Of a stretch of 64,000 nt of DNA, positions 37,493 to 50,200 are shown piece by piece. The notes under the pieces were generated by a model. The model did not search any database. It saw nothing but the letters and a program-made list of their open reading frames with translations, and was not told the origin of the DNA. The stretch comes from Nematostella vectensis (Eukaryota; Cnidaria; Anthozoa; Actiniaria; Edwardsiidae): assembly GCF_932526225.1 (NCBI RefSeq), contig NC_064034.1:11792887-11856886 (forward strand), given 5' to 3'. Position numbers and translations under genes: made by a program. Every line of letters starts with the position of its first letter. The first letter of the stretch is position 1.

Positions 37493-40400
37493 TCATTTAC
37501 AGATGTATGGAATGTAATGAAGCCCTATTTCCACTTGTCGACAATCAGACATTCAGAACAAGGCCAGTACCAGACATTGCCACAAAGGTATTTCCAGGAA
37601 ATTATTTCAAGGATGCATTCCCAAGAAGCTATTCCCTGGAAGTTATTTCCAGGAGGGCAATTCCATGAAGGGTTCTACAGTCTGGTCAACTATAGCCAGA
37701 ATTAAGATGGCCAGTGTTGTTGTTATACATGAGGTACATGAGGTTTTGTTTGAGGTAAGCTGTTACAGGAACTTCTTGGAATGGTGTGAGGTCCATTTGT
37801 ACTAACTCCTCACTCTTCCATCATCCTTTAGGTTAAAATGTTGGCATATTACAAAGCTATGTAAATATATTTTACTACAAATTTATACATAGAATTACAA
37901 ACAATAATTTATTAGATGCACTATTTTAATATAATGTTGCCATAGATGTTGATAGCTTGTATTTATATATTGATTAGTTTTATATGATTTAAAAGGTTTA
38001 TACTCTATAGTACTCTAGAATACTCTAGTATACTCTAGAAGCTTCGCTTAAGCCGCCTACATTTTAAACCTGATGGATTGAATCCTTAGTTTTCTAAGGC
38101 CCAAGGAATGGTGTAGTTTCATGCGTGAAAATGAACCAAACCGATTGTTTCATCTTCATTCGCATGCATTTGCATTGGCCTCACCTAAGTCCAGTGATTC
38201 ATCATAGCCCAGTTTTTTTTTTTTTTTTTGCCATCTGGTGTTGAATACAAATTTCATTTTCTTCATCAAAGTGGCTTTCAGGGCAATGGAATATTCCTAC
38301 CAGAGAAAAAAAAAATTTCTTTTTCCATCATTCTGATAGCGTTCATTTTTAGATTTGTAGATTCGTCGGTTTGGTATTAATTTAAAAAACCAGGAAAAAG
38401 TATTGATTACGTTCTCATTTCTCACATTAGACATATATGCTCGTTTGCTAGTCGTGGGAGGAAAAATCTATAAAAGTTTGGCATTCGGACTCTGCTAATC
38501 AATAAGAAACACACATGATGCCACGTTATTATCTACTCTTTCGAAGGAATCTTGTTTTATAAGGAAGAAATGCACATAGATACATGAATATTGAGTTAGA
38601 GAAGATGTATGTAAAAGTGCAAATTATTTATAGTTGGAACAGGTAGATTTTGTAGAGATGATTCTAGACACTTTTGAGCGTTCATATCCCAGGGTTGTAA
38701 TTGCTCGATATGTCCCATTTATAGATATTTCTCATGTATTTCTCATACATTTTTGTACATCAGTCAAAAATTATATAGAACAATCACACACACTCGAAAT
38801 CCGCTTGCACTTAAAGGATTTCTTTTTTCTAACAAAAATTACTAACATCGCTAATTGTAGCCAAGATTTTCACGAATATTTATTGCTGTTGCTGGTAGAA
38901 TGCTAGATGTTGAAAAGAATGAAACCAAAAGCACCAGCCTAGTTTTCAATATTTTTTTTGCCTTTTATATCGAACCCTAACCGTTCGAAAGGCTGCACCT
39001 GGTACAGCAGTTGTTGGGCGTAACATATCCTTCATGTACGCAATAGTTTTCTAAGCATGTTACTTTTAAATATCTCTTGGGTGGGGAGGGGAAGATAAGT
39101 ACATTAATTACTCCGCAGGGTCTTCTGTGTAAATTGTAACCACCCATTTGATACATGAAGACAGCCTGGTTCAATAGTCGAAAGCAAAACTATTGTTTTG
39201 AAGGTGTTAAGTTCATGACTGTATACTTAGTTTTTTGGAAAAGTTTAAGGGAAATACCAGGTCCAATTGGGATGGTTTTATAATATTGCATTGTTGTATA
39301 TAATTTGGGAGCCTTTGCTCGTAGTCAAGTAGTGCGTAAAAATTAATATCAAGCTAATTTAAACGGAATGAACCTTTTTCTGCTGCCTGCTTAAAGCAGA
39401 TGATTTTAAAATGTGCACTTTGTAGATTTATATAAAAAAAACCGAGGGCCGTATGTTTTGTACAAATTCATAGAAGCATATCATATAGTTTTGTTAGAAG
39501 ATCAAAAAGTAGATTTAAGTCATTCAATAATTGAATCTTTATAAGAATATTATTATTAATATATACGTTTATTAAGAAGGGAAAAATGGATGAAAAGTAA
39601 AGTTTTTTTGTTATGCGACAACAGATAAATGCATTTTTTTTTTGTATCGCTGCTGCTGTTGGCACCGTGATTATGCTCGCATACGTGTGCAATATCTGGG
39701 AAGTTTGATACCGCTTGTTGTTGGCTTTGATATGGGCTATCTTCCCCTTCCTCTGACGGATTGTAATCCAGGGGTTTGAAAATTAGGATGATCCTTCCAC
39801 AATAGCGTAACCTGTCTCTACTAGGGGTGTAGGGAATGACAGAGGTGCCCTGGTTCCAGAGCCTCGAACGTAACTTGCTTTTCTTACTCAGCTTCGCTAT
39901 CTTGGCACTGAGTTTGACCAATAGCTTGATCGACTCGCGAGGGTCAGGGTAATAGAGACATCATGGTAAAACTATCTAGTGATTAAGAGCCACTAACCAC
40001 TGATGCACATGAACATGGGCCTTTCTCCCGTGTATGTGTGTTGCACCGCGCATGTAAAACTCACCTCATGAATTGTTTGGACGGCTTGTTCCTGGCGCCT
40101 TGGCTGGACGCTTTGTCGAAACTTCCAGCCGTCTGAGGAAGTAAAATGCACGCAAAGGTTTTCTCTTCTAAAGCACGCACAATCGCATAGGATTAAACTC
40201 CTGTCCGAAGGATACTGAGAAAATGTTTTGTTAGTGTTGTGAGGCTAATGTACCCTTGGAGACAAGGCAAGACTGGGCGTTGCCACTGTTCCATGTGATG
40301 ATTTAGACCAGCCTTAAAAATAAAAACAAGATGTCCATGGGGTTTGTAGATTGAGGGGGGGGGGGGGGAGGAGAGGGTGTATGTGACAGTTAATTTTATC

Positions 40401-40917
40401 TCGATTATTATCTATAGCATAGCGTCAAGTTAAATAAGATATAATGCAGCAATTGGGTAGAAGTTCGAGTATTTATATGGCTTCGTTCGTGTAGTTAGAT
40501 GTGCAACACTTGTCAATTGTTTTTAAAACTTCAACGGGCTAAAAATGAATTAAGGCTTGAATCGGCGGATGTTTTTAAATCCTCCGATACTTTTTACTAG
40601 ATTTTTAATACTTTTTGTATCATACTGGTTTTGAAAAGGTGGGAAGTGGTTTGCACGAGTTTCGGTTTTTTATGCACAGTGTTGTTATTAAGATAATATT
40701 GCAATGTCTGCTGGCAGTCACAGCATGCTGCTGTACTTAGCTAGTTAGTACCGTTGTCTGAGAATTAATTTTGCATGATCGCAGCACGTTGCGCAGATAC
40801 TTGTATACAGAAACAAACCAAATAAAAAGTGACTAACGAGACCCGAGTACATTGCTTTTCCATAGTTATCTCTTGTGGGAGACTTTTTTAACACCCTTCT
40901 TAAACCCCCCTAAGAAA
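37493..40917. other. NFI 3' flank, probable long 3' UTR
   Basis: No open frame of interest after the NFI stop. Possible polyadenylation hexamers AATAAA lie at about 40319 and at 40821-40826. A G-tract lies at 40356-40368. Which part is transcribed cannot be decided from sequence. Confidence 0.4.
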
Positions 40918-41123
40918 TAGCAGACACTTTGAACACCGCTAAAGGATTGCAGACACTTTGAACACCCCTAAAGGATAGCGGACACTTTGAACACCCGTTA
41001 GGGATAGCGGACACTTTGAACACCCTTAAAGGATAGCAGGCACTTCGAACACCCCTAAAGGATAGCAGACACTTTGAACACCCCTAAAGGATAGCAGGCA
41101 CTTTGAACACCCCTAAAGGATAG
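40918..41123. repeat. 29-bp tandem repeat, seven copies
   Basis: Units read CAGACACTTTGAACACCCCT then AAAGGATAG. Copies start at 40921, 40950, 40979, 41008, 41038, 41067 and 41096 with few substitutions. Confidence 0.9.
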
Positions 41124-42344
41124 AAGATTTTGGACCCCTATAGGGCCGACACGGTATAGAGTCTGTAAGCAGGTGCGTGATACGGTTTCGGGGGTAGGGG
41201 AGGATTTTAATGTAAAAAAAAAATGTTTACCACTTAATAAGTACTCATTTTAATACTCGAGTAGCTGTACATGTAACATTCGTTAAATCTGCGTTTTTCT
41301 GTGCCTGTCTTATTTTCTATTTACCTGTATCGCTAATCTACGCATTGCTGGCTCGCTTTTAATCTTTTAGAGAAATGCTATATGAAAATCATTTTTTTAG
41401 CGCACATACAGCTCCCAGAAACCCTCAGGACTCCTCTCCTTTCCGTTATCATCACATTTGTACCTTGGGTCAAAACAAGCAAAGCTGTGACGTCCAGACC
41501 AGAAAAAAGCAGTGTTGTATATCCTATTCGCCTGATTACGGTTGTACTCCCCCCATCCCCCCTTAGGTAAGGTACCATTGCTGCCCCAATTGGTGCAATT
41601 CCTGGTCAAAATCGAGTCATCGTCCGGTAACGGACAAACGAGCCCCACGCGTCCGGAAATGTGACCCTGTCCAGGAAGTGGTCCAGGGCGTTGGCTCCTG
41701 CGCTGTTATTGGCCGTCATGATGTCAATGGTGCGGCCAACAGATTGTTTGCGGCACCGCCACCGGAGCTGTGTGAAAGCGATCAGGGATTGTAGTTTGAC
41801 CAGCGCACGACGCGCCACTAAAACATTCCCGGTCGAGTAATTCTCTTTGCTGACGGCACGGTAGTGATGAGAGACTTGTTGCTCATGGCCCACTGCAGGT
41901 GTTATTCGGGTAACAAGGGTCCACCCCCCTACAAACCAGAGTTCGCAAAAGCGGTTATGTCTGTTGCTAGTTGTAGACTTTCATACCAAGACTAAGCAAA
42001 CTACAGAATTTGAATTGTTGTATTTTTAATTTTTTGTTGAGAGCATATTTCAAATAAGGTTGCACTTGAGAATTAATGCATCGTAGCCTCAGTGGCTCAT
42101 GGGTAACGTATAGATGGCTGAATCCTGGCTGTGTACAGGCACATAAACAAAAACGCTACAATTTTGCAGACCTGGGTTTGTTTGTTTGTTTATTTGTTTC
42201 TTTATTTTGCCCTTATTTGCTAATTTTATAGCCATGAAGCACTTTGGGTTACATTACATGATTCTTTGAGTCCAAATAGATGTATGATCCCTCGTAAAAA
42301 GCTTTTTCAAAAAAGACTTCCACCCATGATCATAAGTCTATAGA

Positions 42345-42954
42345 CTGATAAAATCACCCGGCTGATAAAATCACCCGGCTGATAAAATCACCCGGCTGAT
42401 AAAATCCTCGGGTGATAAAATCCTCGGGTGATAAAATCCTCGGCTGATAAAATCCTCGGCTGATAAAATCACCCGGCTGATAAAATCCTCGGCTGATAAA
42501 ATCCTCGGCTGATAAAATCACTCGGCTGATAAAATCACTCGGGTGATAAAATCACTCGGCTGATAAAATCACCCGGCTGATAAAATCACTCGGGTGATAA
42601 AATCACTCGGCTGATAAAATCACTCGGCTGATAAAATCCTCGGGTGATAAAATCCTCGGCTGATAAAATCCTCGGGTGATAAAATCCTCGGGTGATAAAA
42701 TCACTCGGGTGATAAAATCCCCGGCTGATAAAATCCTCGGGTGATAAAATCCTCGGGTGATAAAATCCTCGGGTGATAAAATCCTCGGGTGATAAAATCC
42801 TCGGGTGATAAAATCACCCGGCTGATAAAATCCTCGGGTGATAAAATCACTCGGCTGATAAAATCCTCGGGTGATAAAATCACTCGGCTGATAAAATCAC
42901 TCGGCTGATAAAATCCCCGGCTGATAAAATCCTCGGCTGATAAAATCCTCGGGT
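42345..42954. repeat. 16/17-bp minisatellite in intron 2 of the PAN pseudogene
   Basis: About 36 units alternate among GATAAAATCACCCGGCT and GATAAAATCACTCGGCT (17 bp) and GATAAAATCCTCGGGT (16 bp). Unit length switches accompany ACCC/ACTC versus CTC. Confidence 0.95.
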
Positions 42955-43010
42955 GTTTCGAGAAACGTGCCCCAGGCCCGTACCCAGGGGGTGCACCCCA
43001 CCCCCCCTGG

Positions 43011-43235
43011 ATATGCATGTCACAAAAGACCGTCAAAAGTCTTCTTCTATGGACATTCTATACCTACCTTTATCGGTATGCATGTCACAAAAGACCCTCA
43101 AAAGTCTTCTTCTATGGACATTCTATACCTACCTTTATCGGTATGCATGTCACAAAAGACCCTCAAAAGTCTTCTTCTATGGACATTCTATACCTACCTC
43201 TATCGGTATGCATGTCACAAAAGACCCTCAAAAGT
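43011..43235. repeat. 65-bp tandem repeat covering the exon 2 donor of the PAN pseudogene
   Basis: Copies at 43011-43075, 43076-43140 and 43141-43205, plus a partial genic copy from 43206. On the minus strand each encodes RVFCDMHTDK followed by GGTAGGTA, the splice donor, and then intron sequence. The end of the exon and the start of the intron were therefore amplified together. Confidence 0.92.
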
Positions 43236-43438
43236 CTCCTGTCACCTTCCGGATCAATCCAGTACTCTCCAGTCGCGAGGATTGAGTTAGTTACCAGACC
43301 TCGCAAGTCCTTGCACGAGCGCGCCACCCTCTTCTGTAGGCCACCTGGGGATCAAATAAAACAGTTGGTAGAGTAGGCCTTGGGATCAAATAAAACAATA
43401 ATACCCTCTTTTTTTTAGAAATATTATATCTAAAGAAA

Positions 43439-43442
<4 letters not shown>

Positions 43443-43477
<35 letters not shown>
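43443..43477. repeat. (AT)n microsatellite
   Basis: About 17 uninterrupted AT/TA dinucleotides in intron 1 of the PAN pseudogene. Confidence 0.95.
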
Positions 43478-43482
<5 letters not shown>

Positions 43483-43616
43483 ATGGTTGAAGGCTTTCAT
43501 AGAAAGTGCTCAATGCTCGAAAGTAGAGCGGTGTATAGTGTCATCCCCTGATGAGTGGGCAACCACGAAACAGACCTGTAGGGAAACCTATGTAGTTTGT
43601 ATTTTTCTCAAACCAA

Positions 43617-43618
<2 letters not shown>

Positions 43619-43706
<88 letters not shown>
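43619..43706. repeat. (AT)n microsatellite
   Basis: About 40 dinucleotides with one GT near the end, in the same intron, 140 bp from the previous tract. Confidence 0.95.
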
Positions 43707-43707
<1 letters not shown>

Positions 43708-44779
43708 AATTGTAGTCGAGATGATGCACCTGTCTTGTGTTTCATTTGCGCTTTGCTTATGAAGCGCGCATTTAAGCCGAGCCCCCCTCAATTAATTTAT
43801 CCGAGCTTTATTCAAAATTATACAGTTGAAATAAAGTTTTGAGTTGAGATTTAATTTAATTCAATTTTCAGGCTACTTCAGCCATCTGTGGCAGTTCACT
43901 AAATCTCATTTGTGTTTGAATATGTGAGATGAAAATTACAATAGTGTTTATTGATCTTTGTTTATCGTTTCATCAGTATTTGTTTATCGGTTTACATTCA
44001 CTGTACCTTAAATTTCATTTTGAAAAAGACTCTCCTCCTGGAAAGGATATGTGAAAAAAGGTGGAGCCAAACAAAACCTCAAATAAACCTCACACTTCCA
44101 AAGCACAGGATGGCTCACCTTCCCTGCTCTTCAAGTAAACGGACAAATCATCTCTAATGAGCTGCAAAGGCTACATTTCGTCTGGCTGTTAAGGTCACAG
44201 ATGTGGGTAGACAAATGATAGTTGACGCTCCAGCATTGTACCTCCTCTAGGCATCTCCTAAAACACTCCCAGAAGCTATGCGATAGAAATGACTCAAACG
44301 TACAGCCGAACAAGGCGACTCCCTGCTCTGAACTTACACTGACGGGGCAGATTTCCTTGGATCCTCTTTCCACCAAAAGTAACACGAGAAATACAAAATG
44401 CGGGTTAAAAAAACTTAGCGCCATGTCTGGAAGGAATGATTACTGAAACAGATGCTACATCAGTTAGATGTCCCGTGTTAATTAAATTTTTGGGTCAATT
44501 TACAAGCCACTATTGGAGACTACTGATTTAATTGTAATATTTTCCTCGCTGCTTAGTGGGTATTTTTACTTTCTATGAACGGTTTCGTTTGATTTTCTGA
44601 AAATAATTTTTAGATACCCGAATGGCCCAGAGGGCCTCTAAGCTGATCTGAGTTTTTCGAGTAAAATCATAGGACCGTTAAACGTTAGCGGTCAACTGAG
44701 AGATGATCGAGGTATTATTGGATTTTGCTACAACTTTTTAAGGCTGCATTTCCTTAGTGTCCTGCTTTTTTTAGAGGAC

Positions 44780-45940
44780 TAGGTGCGTGAGTTTTAATTG
44801 TGCGAGATCCTAAGTCCATACGTTTTGCTTGCGCGAGAAAATATTTGCGTGCGTTATGCTTGCGTGAGAAACTAGATGCGTGCGTTATGCTTGAGTAAGA
44901 AACTAGATGCGTGCGTTATGCTTGAGTAAGAAACAAGATGCGCGCGTTATGTTTGTGTTAGAAACTAGATGCGTGCGTTATGCCTTTGTGAGAAACTAGA
45001 TGCGTGCGTTATGCTTGAGTAAGAAACTAGGTACGTGCGTTATGCATGTGTTAGAAACTAGATGCGTGCGTTATGCTTATGTGAGAAACTAGATGCGTGC
45101 GTTATGCATGTGTGAGAAACTAGATGCGTGCGTTATTCATGTGTTAGAAACTAGGTGCGTGCGTTATGCTTTTGTAAGAAACTAGGTGCGTGCGTTACGC
45201 ATGTGTTAGAAACTAGTTGCGTGCGTTATGTTTGTGTGAGAAACTAGGTGCGTGCGTTATGCCTTTGTGAGAAACTAGATGCGTGCGTTATGCTTGAGTA
45301 AGAAACTAGGTGCGTGCGTTATGCTTTTGTAAGAAACTAGATGCGTGCGTTATGCATGTGTTAGAAACTAGATGCGTGCGTTATGTTTGAGTGAGAAACT
45401 AGATGCGTGCGTTATGCATGTGTGAGAAACTAGATGCGTGCGTTATGTTTGTGTGAGAAACTAGATGCGTGCGTTATGCATGTGTGAGAAACTAGATGCG
45501 TGCGTTATGCATGTGTGAGAAACTAGATGCGTGCGTTATGCATGTGTGAGAAACTAGATGCGTGCGTTATTCATGTGTTAGAAACTAGGTGCGTGCGTTA
45601 TGCTTTTGTAAGAAACTAGGTGCGTGCGTTACGCATGTGTTAGAAACTAGTTGCGTGCGTTATGTTTGTGTGAGAAACTAGGTGCGTGCGTTATGCATGT
45701 GTTAGAAACTAGGTGCGTGCGTTATGCTTGCGTGAGAAACTAGGTGCGTGCGTTATGTTTGTGTGAGAAACTAGGTGCGTGCGTTATGCTTGCGTGAGAA
45801 ACTAGGTGCGTGCGTTATGCTTGTGTGAGAAACTAGGTGCGTGCGTTATGCTTGTGTGAGAAACTAGGTGCGTGCGTTATGTTTATGTGAGAAACTAGGT
45901 GCGTGCGTTATGCATGTGTTAGAAACCAGATACGTGCGTT
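44780..45940. repeat. 31-bp minisatellite between the two PAN paralogues
   Basis: About 36 units of GTGCGTTATGCTTGTGTGAG then AAACTAGATGC. Variable positions are concentrated in the CTTGTGTGAG part (CATGTGTTAG, CTTTTGTAAG). Each unit has an alternating purine-pyrimidine TGCGTGCGT run. Confidence 0.95.
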
Positions 45941-45959
45941 TTATTATAAGTCACCCTAT

Positions 45960-47239
45960 TAAAACATTGAAAAAAACGTTAGGACAGTAGGGAAATATAA
46001 TGCGAAGTAAACAACGGTTGGGTAGTCAGTTCCTCATTTACAGGCGGTGCCGTTACGTACGCGTATTTTGAATAGCTTGCGACCGAAACTGCCTCTGATC
46101 TTGCTATTGTGGTCTGCACACATGGGAAAAGATGCGCGTACGAAGAAAAAACGACACAACAAAACAAGTCAAACAGGAGACTAAACTCATATTTATTATA
46201 GATATATTGCAGATTGGTAGAATTTGACAATAGACAGATATCTGGTATATTTTCAAAAAAACTATTAACATACTTACACCCAGTCAAATATTCTGCTTCT
46301 TATTGTGTTTGTGTGCCCGTCAAGCAACACAGATACAATACTCGTAAAACATGTACACGCTGAATAGAAATATCACATAATTCTCACAGGCACTCACTCA
46401 CACAGGGAAAGTTCTCTTTCTTTAGTTTTTCACCCCTCCCTCGCCCTCGTTATACACACAGCCTCTAAACAGTATCAATTAAATATATGTACACTTTTCC
46501 ATTGAGACTTGGACCTAGTTGCTTTTAGATATTCTTAGGGATTCTCACCCTGCACATGCAAAATTCTATTTTTGTTCTCTTTTCTGATTATTTACAATAA
46601 TAAGACAATTTGAAAATAGTCCCTCTCTTGCTAGTTAAGACGTAGATCCCACCGTATACACGCCATTAAGCCATAGTCAGAAAGCTCAGAGACTACAAAC
46701 AATATAAAAATACTCACCAAGTATATTCTCACAGGCGCTTAGGGAAAGGTTTTCTCACTTTTGACTTTGCACACCTCCCTCGCCCTCGTTATACACACAG
46801 CCTCCAAACAGTATCAATTAAATAGATGTACACTTCTCCATTGAGACTTGAACCTAGTTGCTTTTTAAACCTTTTAGAGATTCTCAGGGAACTATTTACT
46901 GTTCACCCAAAAATTACAGCGTGTATTAGTAATCGGTCATAAGCATTATCCAACAGCGATGGAATTCTGATGCATCTATTGCTTAAATGTCTTGTTTGGA
47001 TAGACCAAAAGCGATCTACCTCGCACGGCCCTTCCAAAAGGTGACAGTTGATTAAATGCACTCGCGTTATCCCTTTCACAAGGAATTTAAGCGTAGGATT
47101 CCTTGCACAGTGTCCTCTTTGTCCTTGTAGAGTGGATCTTACCGTCTAACCCTTTTCATAGGGGTTATGCGAGTATTGTTATCGTAAACGGAGGTTTTAG
47201 TATTCATAAGTGACCCGCTATTGGAGTCTGGGTGACTGT
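45960..47239. other. 3' flank of the intact PAN gene, with a direct duplication
   Basis: 46434-46526 and 46773-46865 are about 93-bp direct copies (CTCGCCCTCGTTATACACAC ... GACTTGAACCTAGTTGC). This may be 3' UTR of the minus-strand gene; an AATAAA on the minus strand lies near 46190. No exon is seen. Confidence 0.5.
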
Positions 47240-50200
47240 CTATCTCACATACAGCTCCCACGTGTCACCAATTGAAGTTTCTTTGTAAGTCGCCCCCGTA
47301 AAATCATCACAGAATAAGTTAGGCGCAGTACCTGTGAAGTAATATTCATTTTCCCACACAATGGCATTGTTAAAGATTCTAAAGTCACCTTTATTGCTGT
47401 ATCGTCCCCATTTATCGATAAGAGTTGCCGAGCCAGAGTTACCCCACTTTGCGCAATTCTTCGCTAGGAACGAGTCATCATCGGGTAGCCGAGTAAACGA
47501 GTTACACGCGGCTGGGAAAATGTCCGGATCAGATAGAAAGTGAGTTATGACATTCCACCCGGCACTGTCATTAGTTGTCATTATATCTAAAGTTCGGCCA
47601 ACATTTTTCTTATGACAGCGCCATCTCATTTGCGCGAAAGGCATGATGGCCTTGAGTTGTCGAATGGCGGGGACCTTGACAAATACCATGCCGTTGGTGT
47701 AGTTTGAGATAGAGTGATAATCACTTGATTCGATTCTCTCTGCTGAGGAGATGCTCCCAGTCTGGCTGAGTTTTATTCGCATCACTAGAGCCCAACCACC
47801 TGCAAAACAAACACACTTGGGTGAGAAAAGGTATCTATTTATTCAAAATATTAATAAACCTTTGCGTTGTTTAAAAAAGAGTATGTACTCTATTTAGATA
47901 TCGTCTAAATTTTGGCTCCCGGGCATGTTTCCAGCACTTAAATCTATATGGCATCGCTTCAACTATGATCATTAAATGTTTCCCGCAAACGGGTGGTTAA
48001 TCATTGACAGGGCCGTATCAGTGGGCGGGAGCATATGTCCCCTCCCACCTAGCACTGTTTGAGTTTGCAGTAACTTTCGGAATTTTACAGAATGTGGGTG
48101 ATCCAACCTTTTTCTGTTTCCATGTCACAGTAGACGCGCATGGGGTCCTTGGTGCCCGCGGGGTCGATCCAGTATTCTCCTGATCCGCGAGACTCCGTCC
48201 CTAGTTCCAATATCTGCTTACAAGATTTTCCGGGTAGCTCGGGTAAAGACCCAACCTTACCTGCGATGGAAATACGTGTTATAAGTCATATCGACATATC
48301 TCATGCTGAAATACTCATTATCAACATTACCGTTGTTATGTCACTACATCATTATTATTATCTTTTGTTTATCTGTCAAAGCATGCGGATCTAAAAACAT
48401 CTGCGGATCCACGGATTGGCCCCGAAAATGTAGCGGATCGGCGGATTAACATACCCCCATTCACCAACATTTTTAATTTCTGGAGGCAACTTTTGAATAA
48501 TACCCACTTTAGAGCAACTTTTGGCTATATTTTTTCAAGCAACTTTTCCCAAATTTACTAGCAGAATCTACACATGCCTACCATTGATTTAATTTTTTCT
48601 TGGATCCACGAGGTACTACTAAGACCGAGTATAAAGTGTTAAAGTACTTAAACAGACCTACAGTTTTCAGGAAAATAAATTTGAAAAAAGGGGAAAAAGG
48701 TGAACTGGAAATGTCAACAATTTCAGACTGTCTACTAAAAAAAGCCGATATCTTATGGTACTGGTATTGTACAGGACCCGAAATGATCCCAGGACCCGAA
48801 ACGATCCCCAAAAGTTCCCCAACTGATCCCGGGACCCGAAACGATCCCCAAGAGTCCCCGAAATGAACCCCAAGGAATTGCAGTAATGGACAATCAAAAG
48901 GAATGTGGAAGGATTGGCTTTCAGTGAACATATGAACATTTGAACATATGAACATATGAACATTTTAGCGTTATTTGTGTTACATCAGGAAATTTACATT
49001 AACTAAAACTATAGTATTAAGATTTTAATATACGACTGCACGGGAAATACAGTGGTTGAGTCAGAAATTGGGGTAAAAAATTTCCGTGATAGTAATTTGA
49101 AGAACCAGGCGTGAATAAATCATTTATAGATAACAAGTCTCCATATCGATCCACAGATAAAACATAAGGTTATTCTTAAGGTTACTTTTGTGCATGTTTG
49201 TTTGTATTAGGTGAATGATGCAGGGTTGTACGGCCGACTACATAAAGGAAATTCAAAACTCACATAAATATTACTTTCAACTAAAGCCACATCTTGCAAC
49301 GGTAGTAAAAGGGTCGTTCGAGTGCGTTACTCAGTGTGCTTTGTCATTCCGCCATCTTCTCGGCCAAACCGGCTGCCTAAAATGTGTCGGTAAATATTCG
49401 CTCATGTGAACATGGATTTCGTGGTGAAATACACGTTTAGTTGTCAAATGAATATGGATTTTTAGGGGTGATGTTTACCGGAAACGAGATTTATATTGTT
49501 AGAGTCATGTGTCGGAACTGCAAATGTTTAGAGTGTGATGGAAGGTCAACAGTTTTGGCTGTTCTGAGCAAGGCCGTGCTATGTTAATGTTGTATTCCTT
49601 TTAGTAGCAATTAAAAGTTGTGTATTTGTTTTGGACTCTGTTTATGGGTTTACCGCCGGGGCAAAAGCCTTAATTATGCTTTAAGAATTGCAAGTGATTA
49701 CTTCTGCTTTCCCTTTGTCCATAACCGCAATTCCTTGAGGTTGATTTCGGGGACTCCTCGGTATGGTTTCGGGTCCCGGGATCACTTGGGGTACTTTTTT
49801 TTAGGGATCGTTTCGGGTCCTGGAATCATTTCGGGTCCTGTACAGTATCTTATGGCCGAAACCTTATTAGTACGCCCCTTCCTCAAACACACCGGGGTGT
49901 AAAAAAATAATTCTGGATGCAGGGTTTAGCGTTTCAACATGGGATGATTCGAGGAGATCACTAGCAGGTTCGGGACAGAAAATATCGTCAGAATATGCAT
50001 CAGGATACTTAGATTTGTTTAAAAAACACTTTCGGGATAACGAAATTCTTCTTTCGAAAGAAGTCCCTGATAAGACTGTTGTCAAAGAGACAAAAAACGC
50101 TTTGTGTAATAATTAGTCGAAGAATAATCAAAACAGCCAAACGCGAAAAGCGCTGTTGACAAGAACCACCTGCACAAAATCGCACAAAAAAGCTTTTTCT

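Larger units (their letters stand above)
41397..44424 (-). pseudogene. PAN/apple + fibrinogen-like secreted protein, decayed paralogue
   Basis: Three exons match the intact gene at 47240-51127. Exon 1 (44424-44119): signal peptide (MALSFFNPHFVFLVLLLVER) and a PAN domain with CFRRCLEEVQCWSVNYHLS. Its frame is broken near 44175, so DDLSVYLKSREG before the donor is out of frame. Exon 2 (43344-43198): SCKDLRG...GEYWIDPEGD...LRVFCDMH. Exon 3 (41919-41397): GGWTLVTRITP ... LRWRCRKQSVGRTIDIMT ... FWELYVR, with a one-base deletion near 41628 between GSFVR and LPDDDS. Two independent frameshifts argue for a pseudogene; assembly error is the alternative. Introns contain arrays. Confidence 0.75.

Noticed and set aside
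41606-41893. Two separate small genes at 41397-41648 and 41606-41893
   Set aside because: Together they are one fibrinogen-like exon broken by a single-base deletion, shown by alignment with the intact paralogue.
43597-43842. Open frames across the (AT)n tract (poly-YI peptides)
   Set aside because: They are microsatellite translation only.
45979-46287. Minus-strand frame of 102 codons downstream of the 31-bp array
   Set aside because: No homology and no initiation or splice context. It lies in the probable 3' flank of the PAN gene.
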